Of a stretch of DNA of 64,000 bases, positions 21,901 to 29,910 are shown in pieces. A program made the translations under genes and the position numbers. The stretch is from Tatlockia sp. (lineage in GTDB: Bacteria; Pseudomonadota; Gammaproteobacteria; Legionellales; Legionellaceae): the NCBI GenBank assembly GCA_013697955.1, contig JACCVV010000020.1:124001-188000 (forward strand), in the 5' to 3' direction. The first letter of the stretch is position 1; each line of letters starts with the position of its first letter. The notes beneath the pieces were generated by a model, which did no database searches, was not told the DNA's origin, and saw only the letters and a list, made by a program, of their open reading frames with translations.

Positions 21901-22870
21901 TGATTTGGGAGCAGAACTGCGCTATCAGCCCAATACCAATACCTTATCGGGTGGTTTTGATAAATTACACCTTAGAAATACTCTTCTCTCTGATAAAAAA
22001 ACAGCTACAGAGTTAAAGCCGAAGGATATTCCCAATTTGGACTTGAATATTGCCTCGCTGCAAGTAGGAGATTTGGATTTAGGCGAATTGATTATCAAAA
22101 CCAAATCTACTGCAAAAGAGTGGAAGCTTGAAAATTGTCAAATTAAATCGCCTTCTTATTTAATTAATTTAAAAGGCGATTGGTCACAAAACGGCAAGCA
22201 AAACTCGACAAATATTCAAGCCGAAATGCAAATAAACGATTTGGCCAATGGATTAAAGCGTTGGAAAATAAATCCTGCTGTGGAAGCTAAAAAAGGAGAG
22301 ATTGAATTTCAAGGCGGCTGGACGGGTTCAATTGTTGATTTTCAACTGTCAAAGGTAAAAGGCCAGGTTAAAATCGATCTGAAGAATGGCCGAATCACCA
22401 ATTTAAGTCCTGAAACTGAAGAAAAATTAGGATTGGGCAAGCTTTTGAGTATCTTAAGTTTGCAAACATTACCAAGGCGTTTAAAACTGGACTTTAGTGA
22501 TTTATCGAAAACTGGCTATAGTTTTGATAAGTTTAAAGGATCATTTGATCTGGATAAGGGTGTGATGTTAACACAGGATAGTTATATTGATGGGCCAGTT
22601 GCTTATGCATCCATGAAAGGAAATCTTGATATGGCCAGGCAGCACTTTAATCTCGATTTAAAGATTGAACCACATATCACCTCTAGCTTACCCATTGTTG
22701 CAACTATAGCAGGAGGGCCTATAGTAGGTTTTGCAACATTAGTTGCCTCCAAAATTATTAACCATAGTATGAATAATTTCTCTGGCTATACCTATAAAGT
22801 AACTGGGCCGTGGAAGCAGCCTGTGATTAAACAGGTGAGTGCAAAACAAAGAATCCCTCTCAGGGGATAG
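18986..22870 (+). CDS. yhdP: YhdP family AsmA-like envelope protein
   Basis: YhdP-type proteins are long beta-groove bridges thought to carry phospholipids from inner to outer membrane. The 1294-residue length fits. One N-terminal membrane helix (about residues 34-55) is followed by a long periplasmic region of repeated amphipathic beta strands. The C-terminal AsmA-like part (about residues 1090-1290) contains Gly-Lys-Leu-Leu-Ser-Ile-Leu-Ser-Leu-Gln-Thr-Leu-Pro-Arg-Arg-Leu, a YhdP hallmark, and Gly-Pro-Trp-Lys-Gln-Pro near the end. It is followed by a small membrane protein gene and mpl on the same strand. Confidence 0.92.
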   Translation: MRKRKDIENNAQNNDIVSALSLLRPHALTKFLKRCWVILAFFIITAALISCLFRALTPWAKQYKTEVEQQLSIAFGQKVTINAMETGWYWFEPVVKLNQISISDGKQVAVKLTNLLIGIKVFSSLWHWQIQPGILLIEDLHLGIHQEKGTWQIDGLDDHHNQKLDWNPVNYQPILAWILGQQKIIIKNLSADIFMQNGTHIPINELNLKISNRSGLYHIKGKGSLAQTTATHFQLLADLALNPYALDETNGQVYFAVQHILPVQWAGFVPLIRFQPKDGQGDLQFWADIAQGQFTLVQSKLNFHHVAWLDTQTNKDQLIQAIKANLAWKPTNTGWELSADQVHLALDDTPWPENSFLIRFSKDSQAYFVFVKNILLGPLLKSSLSLPENLRAYQSAKLQGNLYDTQLQFKPSGMDYFLTRFSNLGWKEFGSIPGLQNLSGAVQWQPQKGQLELTGNQIEINLQKQRSIKLSALDAAFNWQSESDGLKLNIERFLINHPNLILSAKGIIDKISNESSGNINLKAEFSGNNSQFFLPFIPGKHLKPKFEAWLKKDLKRIKELSGELVVNGAIDNFPFDSQPGTFEINTHLKGVDFAFNRNWPLVKDVDAYLHINKRKLDADIVHSNLQGIIGYNSNVQIDDIGHDKEILLFRTKTDAKAAKILNLLNNSPLNKKISTLAMLKMKGLVSVDLKLEAPLYPENDKILTLGLINFQNNEVSVHHSVTNVDLTKVNGYMQFNQDGIENSQLNANIHGFPATIFIKSVQVPHPYMELKVNGKAKAEELNQKFSTPFSELLHGSMAIESTLQLTDEPKGFSHLHLQTTLEGLDVDLPSPYGKTAETQVPLILDVDFNSEKTVKMRANYDNHLSSDLTFSSSKGSLQLKKGDIYLGSSNKAKPSPKGLGISGSMETFDLEQWLALKTKMPEIKEKNPLLEAINRIDVKFLQARIWKENFKELILKADKTTANDWSIQLKEADLGAELRYQPNTNTLSGGFDKLHLRNTLLSDKKTATELKPKDIPNLDLNIASLQVGDLDLGELIIKTKSTAKEWKLENCQIKSPSYLINLKGDWSQNGKQNSTNIQAEMQINDLANGLKRWKINPAVEAKKGEIEFQGGWTGSIVDFQLSKVKGQVKIDLKNGRITNLSPETEEKLGLGKLLSILSLQTLPRRLKLDFSDLSKTGYSFDKFKGSFDLDKGVMLTQDSYIDGPVAYASMKGNLDMARQHFNLDLKIEPHITSSLPIVATIAGGPIVGFATLVASKIINHSMNNFSGYTYKVTGPWKQPVIKQVSAKQRIPLRG

Positions 22871-22921
22871 GGGTAGTGATTTCTAACAGCTAATTTTGGA
22901 CCATTGAAAAGGAAATTCTTT

Positions 22922-23464
22922 ATGTGGGGGACCGTGCTAAAGCGTTTTTGGCGTGTGGCAATTTTAAAAGATAGCCCAGGAAATACTCCTTATTCCTCAG
23001 TATTAATGGTCATAGTTTCCTTTTTATTTTTCACATTGACCATTATTCAATGGTATCTGGCGGATATTAAGCAGGAATTTAACCTAGCCATCTCAATTTT
23101 GGCCGCTCTAACTCTGCTTTGTTCTTATTTTGTTTACACTTATGTTGTCCTTACTATTTATCGCAAAGCAAACCGAGCCTTGCAAACGCTGACTACTCTT
23201 TTGTCTAGCCATATGATTGTCCATTTATTTGCTTTTCCTTTATTAATCGCAACTCCCTTTCTTGTCAAGGCTGATTTGCAGCAAATGGCTGTATTATTTA
23301 TCGGTATTTTGTATCTGGTTTTTACTTTACTATTAACTTTTTGGCAATTTGCTGTAACAGTATATATTTACAAACAAGCTCTTGAATTAGATAATCTTCG
23401 AGCCGTTTTGGCCAGTTTTGGTTTATTAGCCTGTAATATTTTAACCGTATCCTATTGGCAATGA
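22922..23464 (+). CDS. Four-to-five-helix membrane protein of unknown function
   Basis: A 180-residue protein with hydrophobic segments around residues 28-46, 54-78, 98-118, 125-150 and 160-178. It is probably a polytopic inner-membrane protein with a short charged N-terminus. I do not recognise the family; the layout recalls small YIP1-like proteins, without a diagnostic motif. The ATG at 22922 follows AAAAGGA; an in-frame TTG at 22904 is less likely. It lies between yhdP and mpl, only 7 bases before mpl, which hints at a role in the envelope. Confidence 0.75.
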   Translation: MWGTVLKRFWRVAILKDSPGNTPYSSVLMVIVSFLFFTLTIIQWYLADIKQEFNLAISILAALTLLCSYFVYTYVVLTIYRKANRALQTLTTLLSSHMIVHLFAFPLLIATPFLVKADLQQMAVLFIGILYLVFTLLLTFWQFAVTVYIYKQALELDNLRAVLASFGLLACNILTVSYWQ

Positions 23465-23471
23465 GAGAATT

Positions 23472-24830
23472 ATGCATTTACATATCTTAGGTATTGGCGG
23501 GACTTTTATGAGCGCTTTAGCATTGCTAGCTCGTGAAGCAGGCTTCAAAGTAACAGGTTGTGACGCCAATTGTTATCCTCCAGTTTCCAATTTACTTGCA
23601 GCCAAGGGGATTGAATGGTCTGAAGGTTATGAAGAGTCCTCTATAGCTTTAAAAGCTGATCAGGTCATCATCGGAAATGCAATAAAACGAGGTATGCCAG
23701 TTCTTGAAGCCGTACTAAACTCAGGCAAAAATTATAGTTCTGGACCTCAGTGGTTGGCAGAAAATATCCTAACCCGCTACCGAGTTCTTGCTGTTTCAGG
23801 AACTCATGGAAAAACAACGACAACCACAATGCTAGCCTTTATCCTTCATCAAGCAGGTCTTAAACCGGGTTTTCTTATTGGTGGTGTTGCCCCAAATTTT
23901 AATACCTCTGCTCAGTTAGGTGAAGGCGAATGGTTTGTTATTGAAGCGGATGAATACGATTCTGCCTTTTTTGATAAACGACCAAAACTAATGCATTATC
24001 GACCAGAAATCGCGATTTTGAATAATCTTGAATTTGATCATGCGGATATTTATGAAAACTTGGACGCAATTAAGCAGCAGTTTCATTATTTTTTAAAAAC
24101 CATTCCTTCAAAAGGTTTAGTGATCAAACCGCGGGATGATGAAGCGCTTAATGAAGTTCTGCAACGCGGGCTTTACTGCCGGATTAATGATTTTGCTTTT
24201 AGCAGCGATGCAGCCTGGCGAGCTGAATTGACGGAGCCAAGCGGTCAGTCTTTTCGAGTATGGCATCAGGGAAAAGTGGTTGCAGACATACATTGGCCGC
24301 TCATTGGTCAATTTAATGTCGAAAATGGTTTGGCTGCATTAGCAGCAAGCTATCATGCCGGGGTTGATATCGAGACAGCAGCCAGAGCTTTAGCTGAATT
24401 CCAACCAGTCAAACGCCGCCTTGAAGTAAAATACAATAACCACAACATAACGGTCTATGATGATTTTGCCCATCATCCTACTGCTATAACCAAAACAATT
24501 AATGCTCTAAAACAAAGCGGTCGGCATCAACGAATTTTCGCTGTGCTGGAATTTGCTTCCTATACGATGAAAACAGGAGTACACGCCGATGCAATGGCTG
24601 ATGCTCTGGCGCCAGTGGATGGCGCCTTTGTTTTAAATCCCGAGCAATTTAATATTGCCAAGGTTGCCAAGGATTGGCGTTGTCCCCATCAGGTATTAAA
24701 AACAACTAACGAGATAGTAGATAGGTTAGCTGAGGTGTTGAGACCTGGTGATGCTGTATTGATAATGTCTAATCGTGGTTTTGGTAATATTTATCAAGAA
24801 TTGATTGCGAGAATTGATAGCTTATTTTGA
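23472..24830 (+). CDS. mpl: UDP-MurNAc:L-Ala-gamma-D-Glu-meso-DAP ligase
   Basis: Mpl recycles cell-wall tripeptide by joining it to UDP-MurNAc, using ATP. The 452-residue protein belongs to the Mur ligase family. It opens with Leu-His-Ile-Leu-Gly-Ile-Gly-Gly-Thr-Phe-Met, as Mpl does rather than MurC. It has the ATP loop Gly-Thr-His-Gly-Lys-Thr-Thr-Thr-Thr near residue 110, Glu-Ala-Asp-Glu-Tyr-Asp-Ser-Ala-Phe-Phe-Asp-Lys-Arg, and the C-terminal Asp-Asp-Phe-Ala-His-His-Pro. This fits a meso-DAP wall, in line with the MurE motif elsewhere in the window. Confidence 0.95.
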   Translation: MHLHILGIGGTFMSALALLAREAGFKVTGCDANCYPPVSNLLAAKGIEWSEGYEESSIALKADQVIIGNAIKRGMPVLEAVLNSGKNYSSGPQWLAENILTRYRVLAVSGTHGKTTTTTMLAFILHQAGLKPGFLIGGVAPNFNTSAQLGEGEWFVIEADEYDSAFFDKRPKLMHYRPEIAILNNLEFDHADIYENLDAIKQQFHYFLKTIPSKGLVIKPRDDEALNEVLQRGLYCRINDFAFSSDAAWRAELTEPSGQSFRVWHQGKVVADIHWPLIGQFNVENGLAALAASYHAGVDIETAARALAEFQPVKRRLEVKYNNHNITVYDDFAHHPTAITKTINALKQSGRHQRIFAVLEFASYTMKTGVHADAMADALAPVDGAFVLNPEQFNIAKVAKDWRCPHQVLKTTNEIVDRLAEVLRPGDAVLIMSNRGFGNIYQELIARIDSLF

Positions 24831-24869
24831 TTCATTTTATTGCAAATCGAGAGATAAACTCCCCAATAG

Positions 24870-24902
24870 ACTAATAAAACCTTAATAATCACTGGATATA
24901 AT
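24870..24902 (+). promoter_or_regulatory. PmrA-box-like promoter of the 820-aa gene
   Basis: A good half-site CTTAATAAT (24881-24889) is followed after 7 bp by a perfect TATAAT (24897-24902). A weak first half-site (24870-24878) lies 11 bp upstream of the good one. The half-site-to--10 spacing equals that of two other genes in the window. The consensus used is the tandem cTTAATatT known for Legionella PmrA. Confidence 0.5.
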
Positions 24903-24931
24903 TCTTCCAGAAATTACTTGGAGAAATCTTA

Positions 24932-27394
24932 ATGCTTTCTGATCAGTACTTGCTACAAGCTATTGAAAATCTTGATTTGCTGATAGCTAATGCCGAAAGT
25001 TCGGCTTCCCGGTTCACATGTAGTGAAAATAAAATAAGCAAAAATTTTTATTCGCAATCCCACACAGAACCATTGAAAGAATATCTTCAATTTCTTATTG
25101 ATCATCTAACAAGCGAAGAAGCTAATTATAAAAATTCCTTATATATAAATTTATTGTCTACCCTTGAGGTCTTTCTAAATATAGAAAAAAATCAAGTGCT
25201 TAGAGATTTGAATCTGCGGTTAGAGAACCTTGGACGACATGAATTGAAACAAAAACACTTGGGTCATCAAAAACCAGCCAATCAATTCAATAAAGATATC
25301 GCTGAGCTTCCCAAAATTCAATACAACCCCCATACAGGCCATTATACTTCGCCGGATGATGTCAAAGCACATGAACATGGTTTAGAAGCCGGTTCTATAT
25401 TTTTCTCGACACAATTCGAACGATTTAAAGGATTGGTAAACTGGCTCTTTGAAAAAATCAATATAAGTATTTTTGAATCAGCGCGGTATCAAGAACATGA
25501 TTACCTGGACAGCGAAATTTATGCCTACGATACCGCAATTGCAAGCCCAACTGACAATAAAACCCAGCATTATTGGGTCGGCCATGCCACCAATTATTTT
25601 GTTTATCCTAATAATGGAAAACCCTTGCATATCATTACCGATCCCTTTGAAGGTGATATGGCTCCCGTGATTTATCCCCGAATGACTGCTGAAGGAAAGC
25701 TGATAGATGGGGAAGGTGATTCACGCTTACCGAAAGTCGATGTAGTCATTATTTCTCATAATCATCGTGATCATCTCTCTAAATCCACCCTGAAAAAATT
25801 AGTTAAACAGCAACCAAAGATGATTATACCGAAAGGCGATAAAGACTTGTTTGCCAAATTGGGCTTTACCGATATTGTTGAGTTGGAATGGTGGGAACAA
25901 GTTAAAATTAAAGCAATAGATGGTAATAACTCAAATGAGGTTATGCGAATTACCGCAGTCCCTGCCAGGCATTGGTCTGGCCGCGGAGCGCATGATGCGC
26001 ATCGCTCCGCTTTCAATGGTTATGTACTTTCCTCTAATAGTAAGTCGGAAGGCGATATCTATTTTGCCGGTGATACCGCTTTAATGGATGCTTCGCTCAC
26101 AGATCCTATTTTCAATCGATTTAATATTTCAACTTCCATCCAACCGGGTGGACCTGATGAAAATCGAGATGATATGGAATCCACTCATCAATCCTCTGTT
26201 GATGGTATTGAAATGCATTTTAAAATGTTGAGTTCTCATTATCAGAAATATATTGATTTTAAGGGTAAATTACCAACTCTTAGTGAGTTTCAAAATATAA
26301 TCAGACCCATTAAAACCATTTATAACCATACTTCTACCTTTAAACTCGGCAATTTGCGTCTTAAAGATACGACCTTTAGTTATCAACGACTTGTTGCTGC
26401 CTTTAATGAAAGTGAAGAGTGGCGAACTATGCATTTAGCGCCTCATGAAAAGAAAACCTATAATAAGGTTCTGAAATTAGCTAAAGAAATGGTTTTTGAT
26501 GGAGATAAGCAATTCAATGAACAAGAACTGATTAAAATAATTCTGAACTCAGTCATAATTCCAAAAATTGGCCAAAGACAAGCATTATTTAAGACCTCCA
26601 AACTACCTGCGCACTCCTTTCAATACAGGAACTTAATAACAAATCGTCGTGCTTTGGTTGAATATGACGAAATTCTCAAAGAACATATTGATAATAAAAA
26701 TGAAATGGAATTTTTAGATGTTAAGAAAATTTTAATCAGCCTGTTGGATAGCTACCAAAAACCCTGGTACTCCTTTTTTACAAGAACATTTAAAGCGAAT
26801 AACCTTAACGATCGCTACCATCAAATGATTAATGATTGCGTAGATCTGAAAAGCTTGAAAAACGTGTGGAACCAAATGGAACAAGAAATGGGTTCGCGAA
26901 AATCAAATGAGCATAATGATAGCGGCACGATGAATAAACATGGACACATGCAGAGTTTAATTCACTATGGAAAATGGATAATTCAATTCATCAAAGAACA
27001 TGAAGAGACTGCTCTGGATAAGCTAAAAGAATTTATAACCTGCCGACAAATACGGAAATTAGTCGATCAGGAAGTAAAAAATACCGGCTGGTTATTTGAA
27101 AGCAACCGTGACTCTAAACAAAAGGCATTTAGAACTCTTGGAGATCGTTTAGCTAATACACCAGCAAAAGAATATAACGAGGTTTTAGAAAATTGGAGAC
27201 AAGATGAACAGACAAATGGAAAAGTTAATGCTGAGTTACTCTCAACACCTCGATGGAATAAAAACGAAACAACCCATAGCACCGTGGTCGTAAATCAAAT
27301 TTCAGGCTTAATAAATCATACATTTTTTGGTAATGCACAAATAATGCATTCGGATATTGAAGCTCCACATTTGGATAAAGAGTTTAATATCTAA
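24932..27394 (+). CDS. NAPE-PLD-like metallo-beta-lactamase-fold protein, candidate effector
   Basis: An 820-residue protein without a signal peptide. Its centre (about residues 210-435) is a metallo-beta-lactamase domain like N-acylphosphatidylethanolamine phospholipase D. It has Tyr-Trp-Val-Gly-His-Ala-Thr near 214, the metal motif His-Asn-His-Arg-Asp-His at 276-281, Ala-Arg-His-Trp-Ser-Gly-Arg with His347, Phe-Ala-Gly-Asp-Thr with Asp381, and Ser-Thr-His-Gln near 419 as last ligand. All expected zinc ligands are thus present. About 200 N-terminal and 385 C-terminal residues are helical and unrecognised. A phospholipase D or related hydrolase role is likely; secretion through Dot/Icm is inferred from promoter and size only. 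GGAG lies 8 bases before the ATG. Confidence 0.75.
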   Translation: MLSDQYLLQAIENLDLLIANAESSASRFTCSENKISKNFYSQSHTEPLKEYLQFLIDHLTSEEANYKNSLYINLLSTLEVFLNIEKNQVLRDLNLRLENLGRHELKQKHLGHQKPANQFNKDIAELPKIQYNPHTGHYTSPDDVKAHEHGLEAGSIFFSTQFERFKGLVNWLFEKINISIFESARYQEHDYLDSEIYAYDTAIASPTDNKTQHYWVGHATNYFVYPNNGKPLHIITDPFEGDMAPVIYPRMTAEGKLIDGEGDSRLPKVDVVIISHNHRDHLSKSTLKKLVKQQPKMIIPKGDKDLFAKLGFTDIVELEWWEQVKIKAIDGNNSNEVMRITAVPARHWSGRGAHDAHRSAFNGYVLSSNSKSEGDIYFAGDTALMDASLTDPIFNRFNISTSIQPGGPDENRDDMESTHQSSVDGIEMHFKMLSSHYQKYIDFKGKLPTLSEFQNIIRPIKTIYNHTSTFKLGNLRLKDTTFSYQRLVAAFNESEEWRTMHLAPHEKKTYNKVLKLAKEMVFDGDKQFNEQELIKIILNSVIIPKIGQRQALFKTSKLPAHSFQYRNLITNRRALVEYDEILKEHIDNKNEMEFLDVKKILISLLDSYQKPWYSFFTRTFKANNLNDRYHQMINDCVDLKSLKNVWNQMEQEMGSRKSNEHNDSGTMNKHGHMQSLIHYGKWIIQFIKEHEETALDKLKEFITCRQIRKLVDQEVKNTGWLFESNRDSKQKAFRTLGDRLANTPAKEYNEVLENWRQDEQTNGKVNAELLSTPRWNKNETTHSTVVVNQISGLINHTFFGNAQIMHSDIEAPHLDKEFNI

Positions 27395-27410
27395 AAAAAG
27401 TAGAGAGGCC

Positions 27411-27481
27411 GGCTGACCTCAATCTTCTGAACATGCCGGTTGATTTTGTAGACAAATATTGGTCAGCCCGCGCAAGCGGGC
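27411..27481. repeat. Nested inverted repeats, structured RNA or terminator
   Basis: GGCTGACC (27411-27418) pairs with GGTCAGCC (27461-27468) across 42 bases. Directly after it and partly overlapping is a 6-bp hairpin, GCCCGC-GCAA-GCGGGC (27466-27481), with a GNRA-type tetraloop. The two cannot fully form together, so alternative structures are possible. It may simply be the terminator of the 820-aa gene. Confidence 0.4.
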
Positions 27482-27652
27482 AAGATCTATCAATAAATTT
27501 ATATATCTTTTCAAACTGGTGAAACGATGACTGATCGTTCACTTTTACTGATTTTTACAAAATAGAAATTTGTCTAGCTTGGGTATTGAAAACTTCTCTT
27601 TGTGCCTGTCGTTTATTTCTTACACGGTAATTTCACCCGATAATATGCTGCA

Positions 27653-27685
27653 TTTAATCATTCCTTAATGTTCTAGTATTATACT
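27653..27685 (+). promoter_or_regulatory. PmrA-box-like promoter of the 725-aa gene
   Basis: Two direct half-sites, TTTAATCAT (27653-27661) and CTTAATGTT (27664-27672), are 11 bp apart start to start. After 7 bp comes TATACT (27680-27685). This is the arrangement described for Legionella PmrA targets. Confidence 0.6.
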
Positions 27686-27730
27686 ATTAGGAATTGTTTT
27701 GAATAAATATCTAGAGTAATTGGGGAAAAA

Positions 27731-29908
27731 ATGCGTACAAAAAACTGTCAGATGGTAGTAGCTGGTGATTTTCGAGTTGCACTTGAAAAATCCAAGATTA
27801 AAGCGACTTTCGCTGTAACTCAAGCCGATTTGGAAGAGGGAGGCGTCATTCAAAGAGATATTGGAAGTTCCTGCCTTATTGATCAAGAAAAGAAGTTTAA
27901 CGTCCTGGAAAACATTTGGCTTAATGAATATCAACATGGTGAAAAGAATGAATATAACCAGGGACGTATTGAAGGGAGTTTTATTCCCGGTACAAAAATG
28001 ACTACCCTGATGATGTACCTTCAATTCACACTTGCGATGGATATTGCTTCAGCAGAGCGATTAAGTTTTTCCTATTTCGATGATAATAACAATCCCTGTG
28101 GATTTACTTTAACCATTTGTAGAGATTGTCCATCAATATGGTTTGCCGCAATTACAGTAAATACGCCAGCCCCTGTTGACCAAAGGCAAGTTTCTATTTT
28201 TATCCCCGAATTTTCTCCTGAGCTTTTTGATACAACTTCTTTAGCTAATAAAATTCCAGTCGCACTTGAGAAGAAAAATATATCTAGAGAAGAGTTTGAA
28301 AATCAGATTAAAGATCAGGTAGAAATGAATGAACCTCTTGTATTTAATATGCAATTGCTAGGTGAGCATTTCGGCTTTGCCTTAAATAATCTTTTCATCC
28401 AGAATGCGCTTGCTAACCTTTTTGATGCACAAGGAAATATTCAGCTCAATGAATTTGATCTACTTAGCAATTCCATAAAATCCAAATCTTCGATGTTTGA
28501 TCTTCCCGATGAAAAGATAAAAGAATTTTCAAATAGAGTGGAACTTTGCCAGTTATTAGCTACTTTAACTAAAATAAAAAATAGTTCAGAGACGACTACT
28601 TTAGACAATACAATCTCATTGATAAATAAGACAATGAACAACTACACTCCCGAAAGATTTGCTGAACTTAAGCAAAATAATTTTATACTTCGATTTCAAA
28701 ATTCTTCCAGCCAATTAAATTCAAGGGAAGTTCAGGAAATTTTGTGTCCCACACTTTTTCCGAAGGATAATTTTGAGTTACAAAATACACGTCTTACCTA
28801 CTTATTAGCTGCCAATCCTGCATCTCCTTTGAAAACCGAGATTCAAAAATTTCAACAAAAGATTCAGGAAAGTCATTTAAATTTGAAATATATTGCAGGT
28901 TTAAAAAAAGAAAGTCTTGCCAAAGATTTAAACATTTTGGGTGATCTCTTAATTAATCCAAGCACTGAAAATTTTCAAAAATATGCAAGACGAATCGAAA
29001 AATCTGAAAATGCAGCTAATAAAAGGGAGTTAGGTGGTCATGTCCTAACCTCGGGCACAATTATATCTTTGGCAGGAATAGCAGGAGTCATGGTACTTGG
29101 TGGTCCTTTTATGCCACTAACGCTCGCTACGGTAGGATTTTTCGCTACAGGCAGTTCAATAGCCGCTTATGGCTATAAAGCCGCTAATGAGAGAGAAAAC
29201 TATAGGTCTGATTTGGAACATGTTGAATCTGAATTCTCTAATAAGAATATTAAAGAGTGGCTGGTATTCCAAATAAATCCCTTATTTAAAAATCCTGATG
29301 TAGATATCCACCTTTTAAAATCAATTTTAGAAAATATAAAATCCGATGCAGATATTTATAGTTTATCCAATTCCTTAGCTGCATTGATATATAGTCCATT
29401 GGATAAAGATACTAAAGAGCTGGTTATTAAAGTTAGAGAACAATTATTAAAAACAACTCAGGGTGAAAAGATAAATACTTTGATGGATAGTCAATCATTG
29501 ATAAAGGCAGTTACAGAAAATTCTGTTTGGGCTGAGAATGAATGTGGGAAGATGAAAGAAAATATTAGTTTCTCTACCCAGGATGGGGCCAATATTCAAC
29601 TGGATTTCGCTGATTCCCTAGAAACTCTCGAATTCGTAGAAAAATTTAATCTTGAAGTCAAAATTGCCATCGAAGAGATGACTAAAAGAGGTGTCAAAGA
29701 TGAAGGACGCGATGTTATTTTATCAACTCTCTTGAATGAAACTAAACAGGTTTCCAATAAAGCAAAATTAATCTCTCATCTTGATGATGCTATCATGGGG
29801 CTATTTTTAAATAGTAAAAATTCTAAAATTGGAACCAAGCTCTTAGCTTTAAGAGACTCGCTAATACCAAAAGAAGAGCCCAATTCAGGAATTAAATTTA
29901 CGAAATAA
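27731..29908 (+). CDS. 725-aa protein with hydrophobic hairpin, candidate effector
   Basis: I do not recognise a family. The protein has no signal peptide. It is mostly polar and helical, with one strongly hydrophobic stretch at about residues 435-480, rich in Gly, Ala and Leu and long enough for two membrane passes with a short turn. The N-terminal 150 residues look like a mixed alpha/beta domain. The C-terminus is short, polar and Lys/Glu-rich (Pro-Lys-Glu-Glu-Pro-Asn-Ser), compatible with but not proof of a Dot/Icm signal. GGGG lies 5 bases before the ATG. The promoter carries PmrA-like repeats. A host-membrane-inserted effector is the best guess. It ends 2 bases from the convergent waaC. 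Confidence 0.65.
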   Translation: MRTKNCQMVVAGDFRVALEKSKIKATFAVTQADLEEGGVIQRDIGSSCLIDQEKKFNVLENIWLNEYQHGEKNEYNQGRIEGSFIPGTKMTTLMMYLQFTLAMDIASAERLSFSYFDDNNNPCGFTLTICRDCPSIWFAAITVNTPAPVDQRQVSIFIPEFSPELFDTTSLANKIPVALEKKNISREEFENQIKDQVEMNEPLVFNMQLLGEHFGFALNNLFIQNALANLFDAQGNIQLNEFDLLSNSIKSKSSMFDLPDEKIKEFSNRVELCQLLATLTKIKNSSETTTLDNTISLINKTMNNYTPERFAELKQNNFILRFQNSSSQLNSREVQEILCPTLFPKDNFELQNTRLTYLLAANPASPLKTEIQKFQQKIQESHLNLKYIAGLKKESLAKDLNILGDLLINPSTENFQKYARRIEKSENAANKRELGGHVLTSGTIISLAGIAGVMVLGGPFMPLTLATVGFFATGSSIAAYGYKAANERENYRSDLEHVESEFSNKNIKEWLVFQINPLFKNPDVDIHLLKSILENIKSDADIYSLSNSLAALIYSPLDKDTKELVIKVREQLLKTTQGEKINTLMDSQSLIKAVTENSVWAENECGKMKENISFSTQDGANIQLDFADSLETLEFVEKFNLEVKIAIEEMTKRGVKDEGRDVILSTLLNETKQVSNKAKLISHLDDAIMGLFLNSKNSKIGTKLLALRDSLIPKEEPNSGIKFTK

Positions 29909-29910
29909 AC

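Larger units (their letters stand above)
27395..27730. other. Intergenic region between two effector-type genes
   Basis: About 336 bases without a gene. The first 90 bases hold nested inverted repeats (listed separately). The last 80 hold the promoter of the 725-aa gene. The middle is AT-rich, with no tRNA or short frame I would support. Confidence 0.5.
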
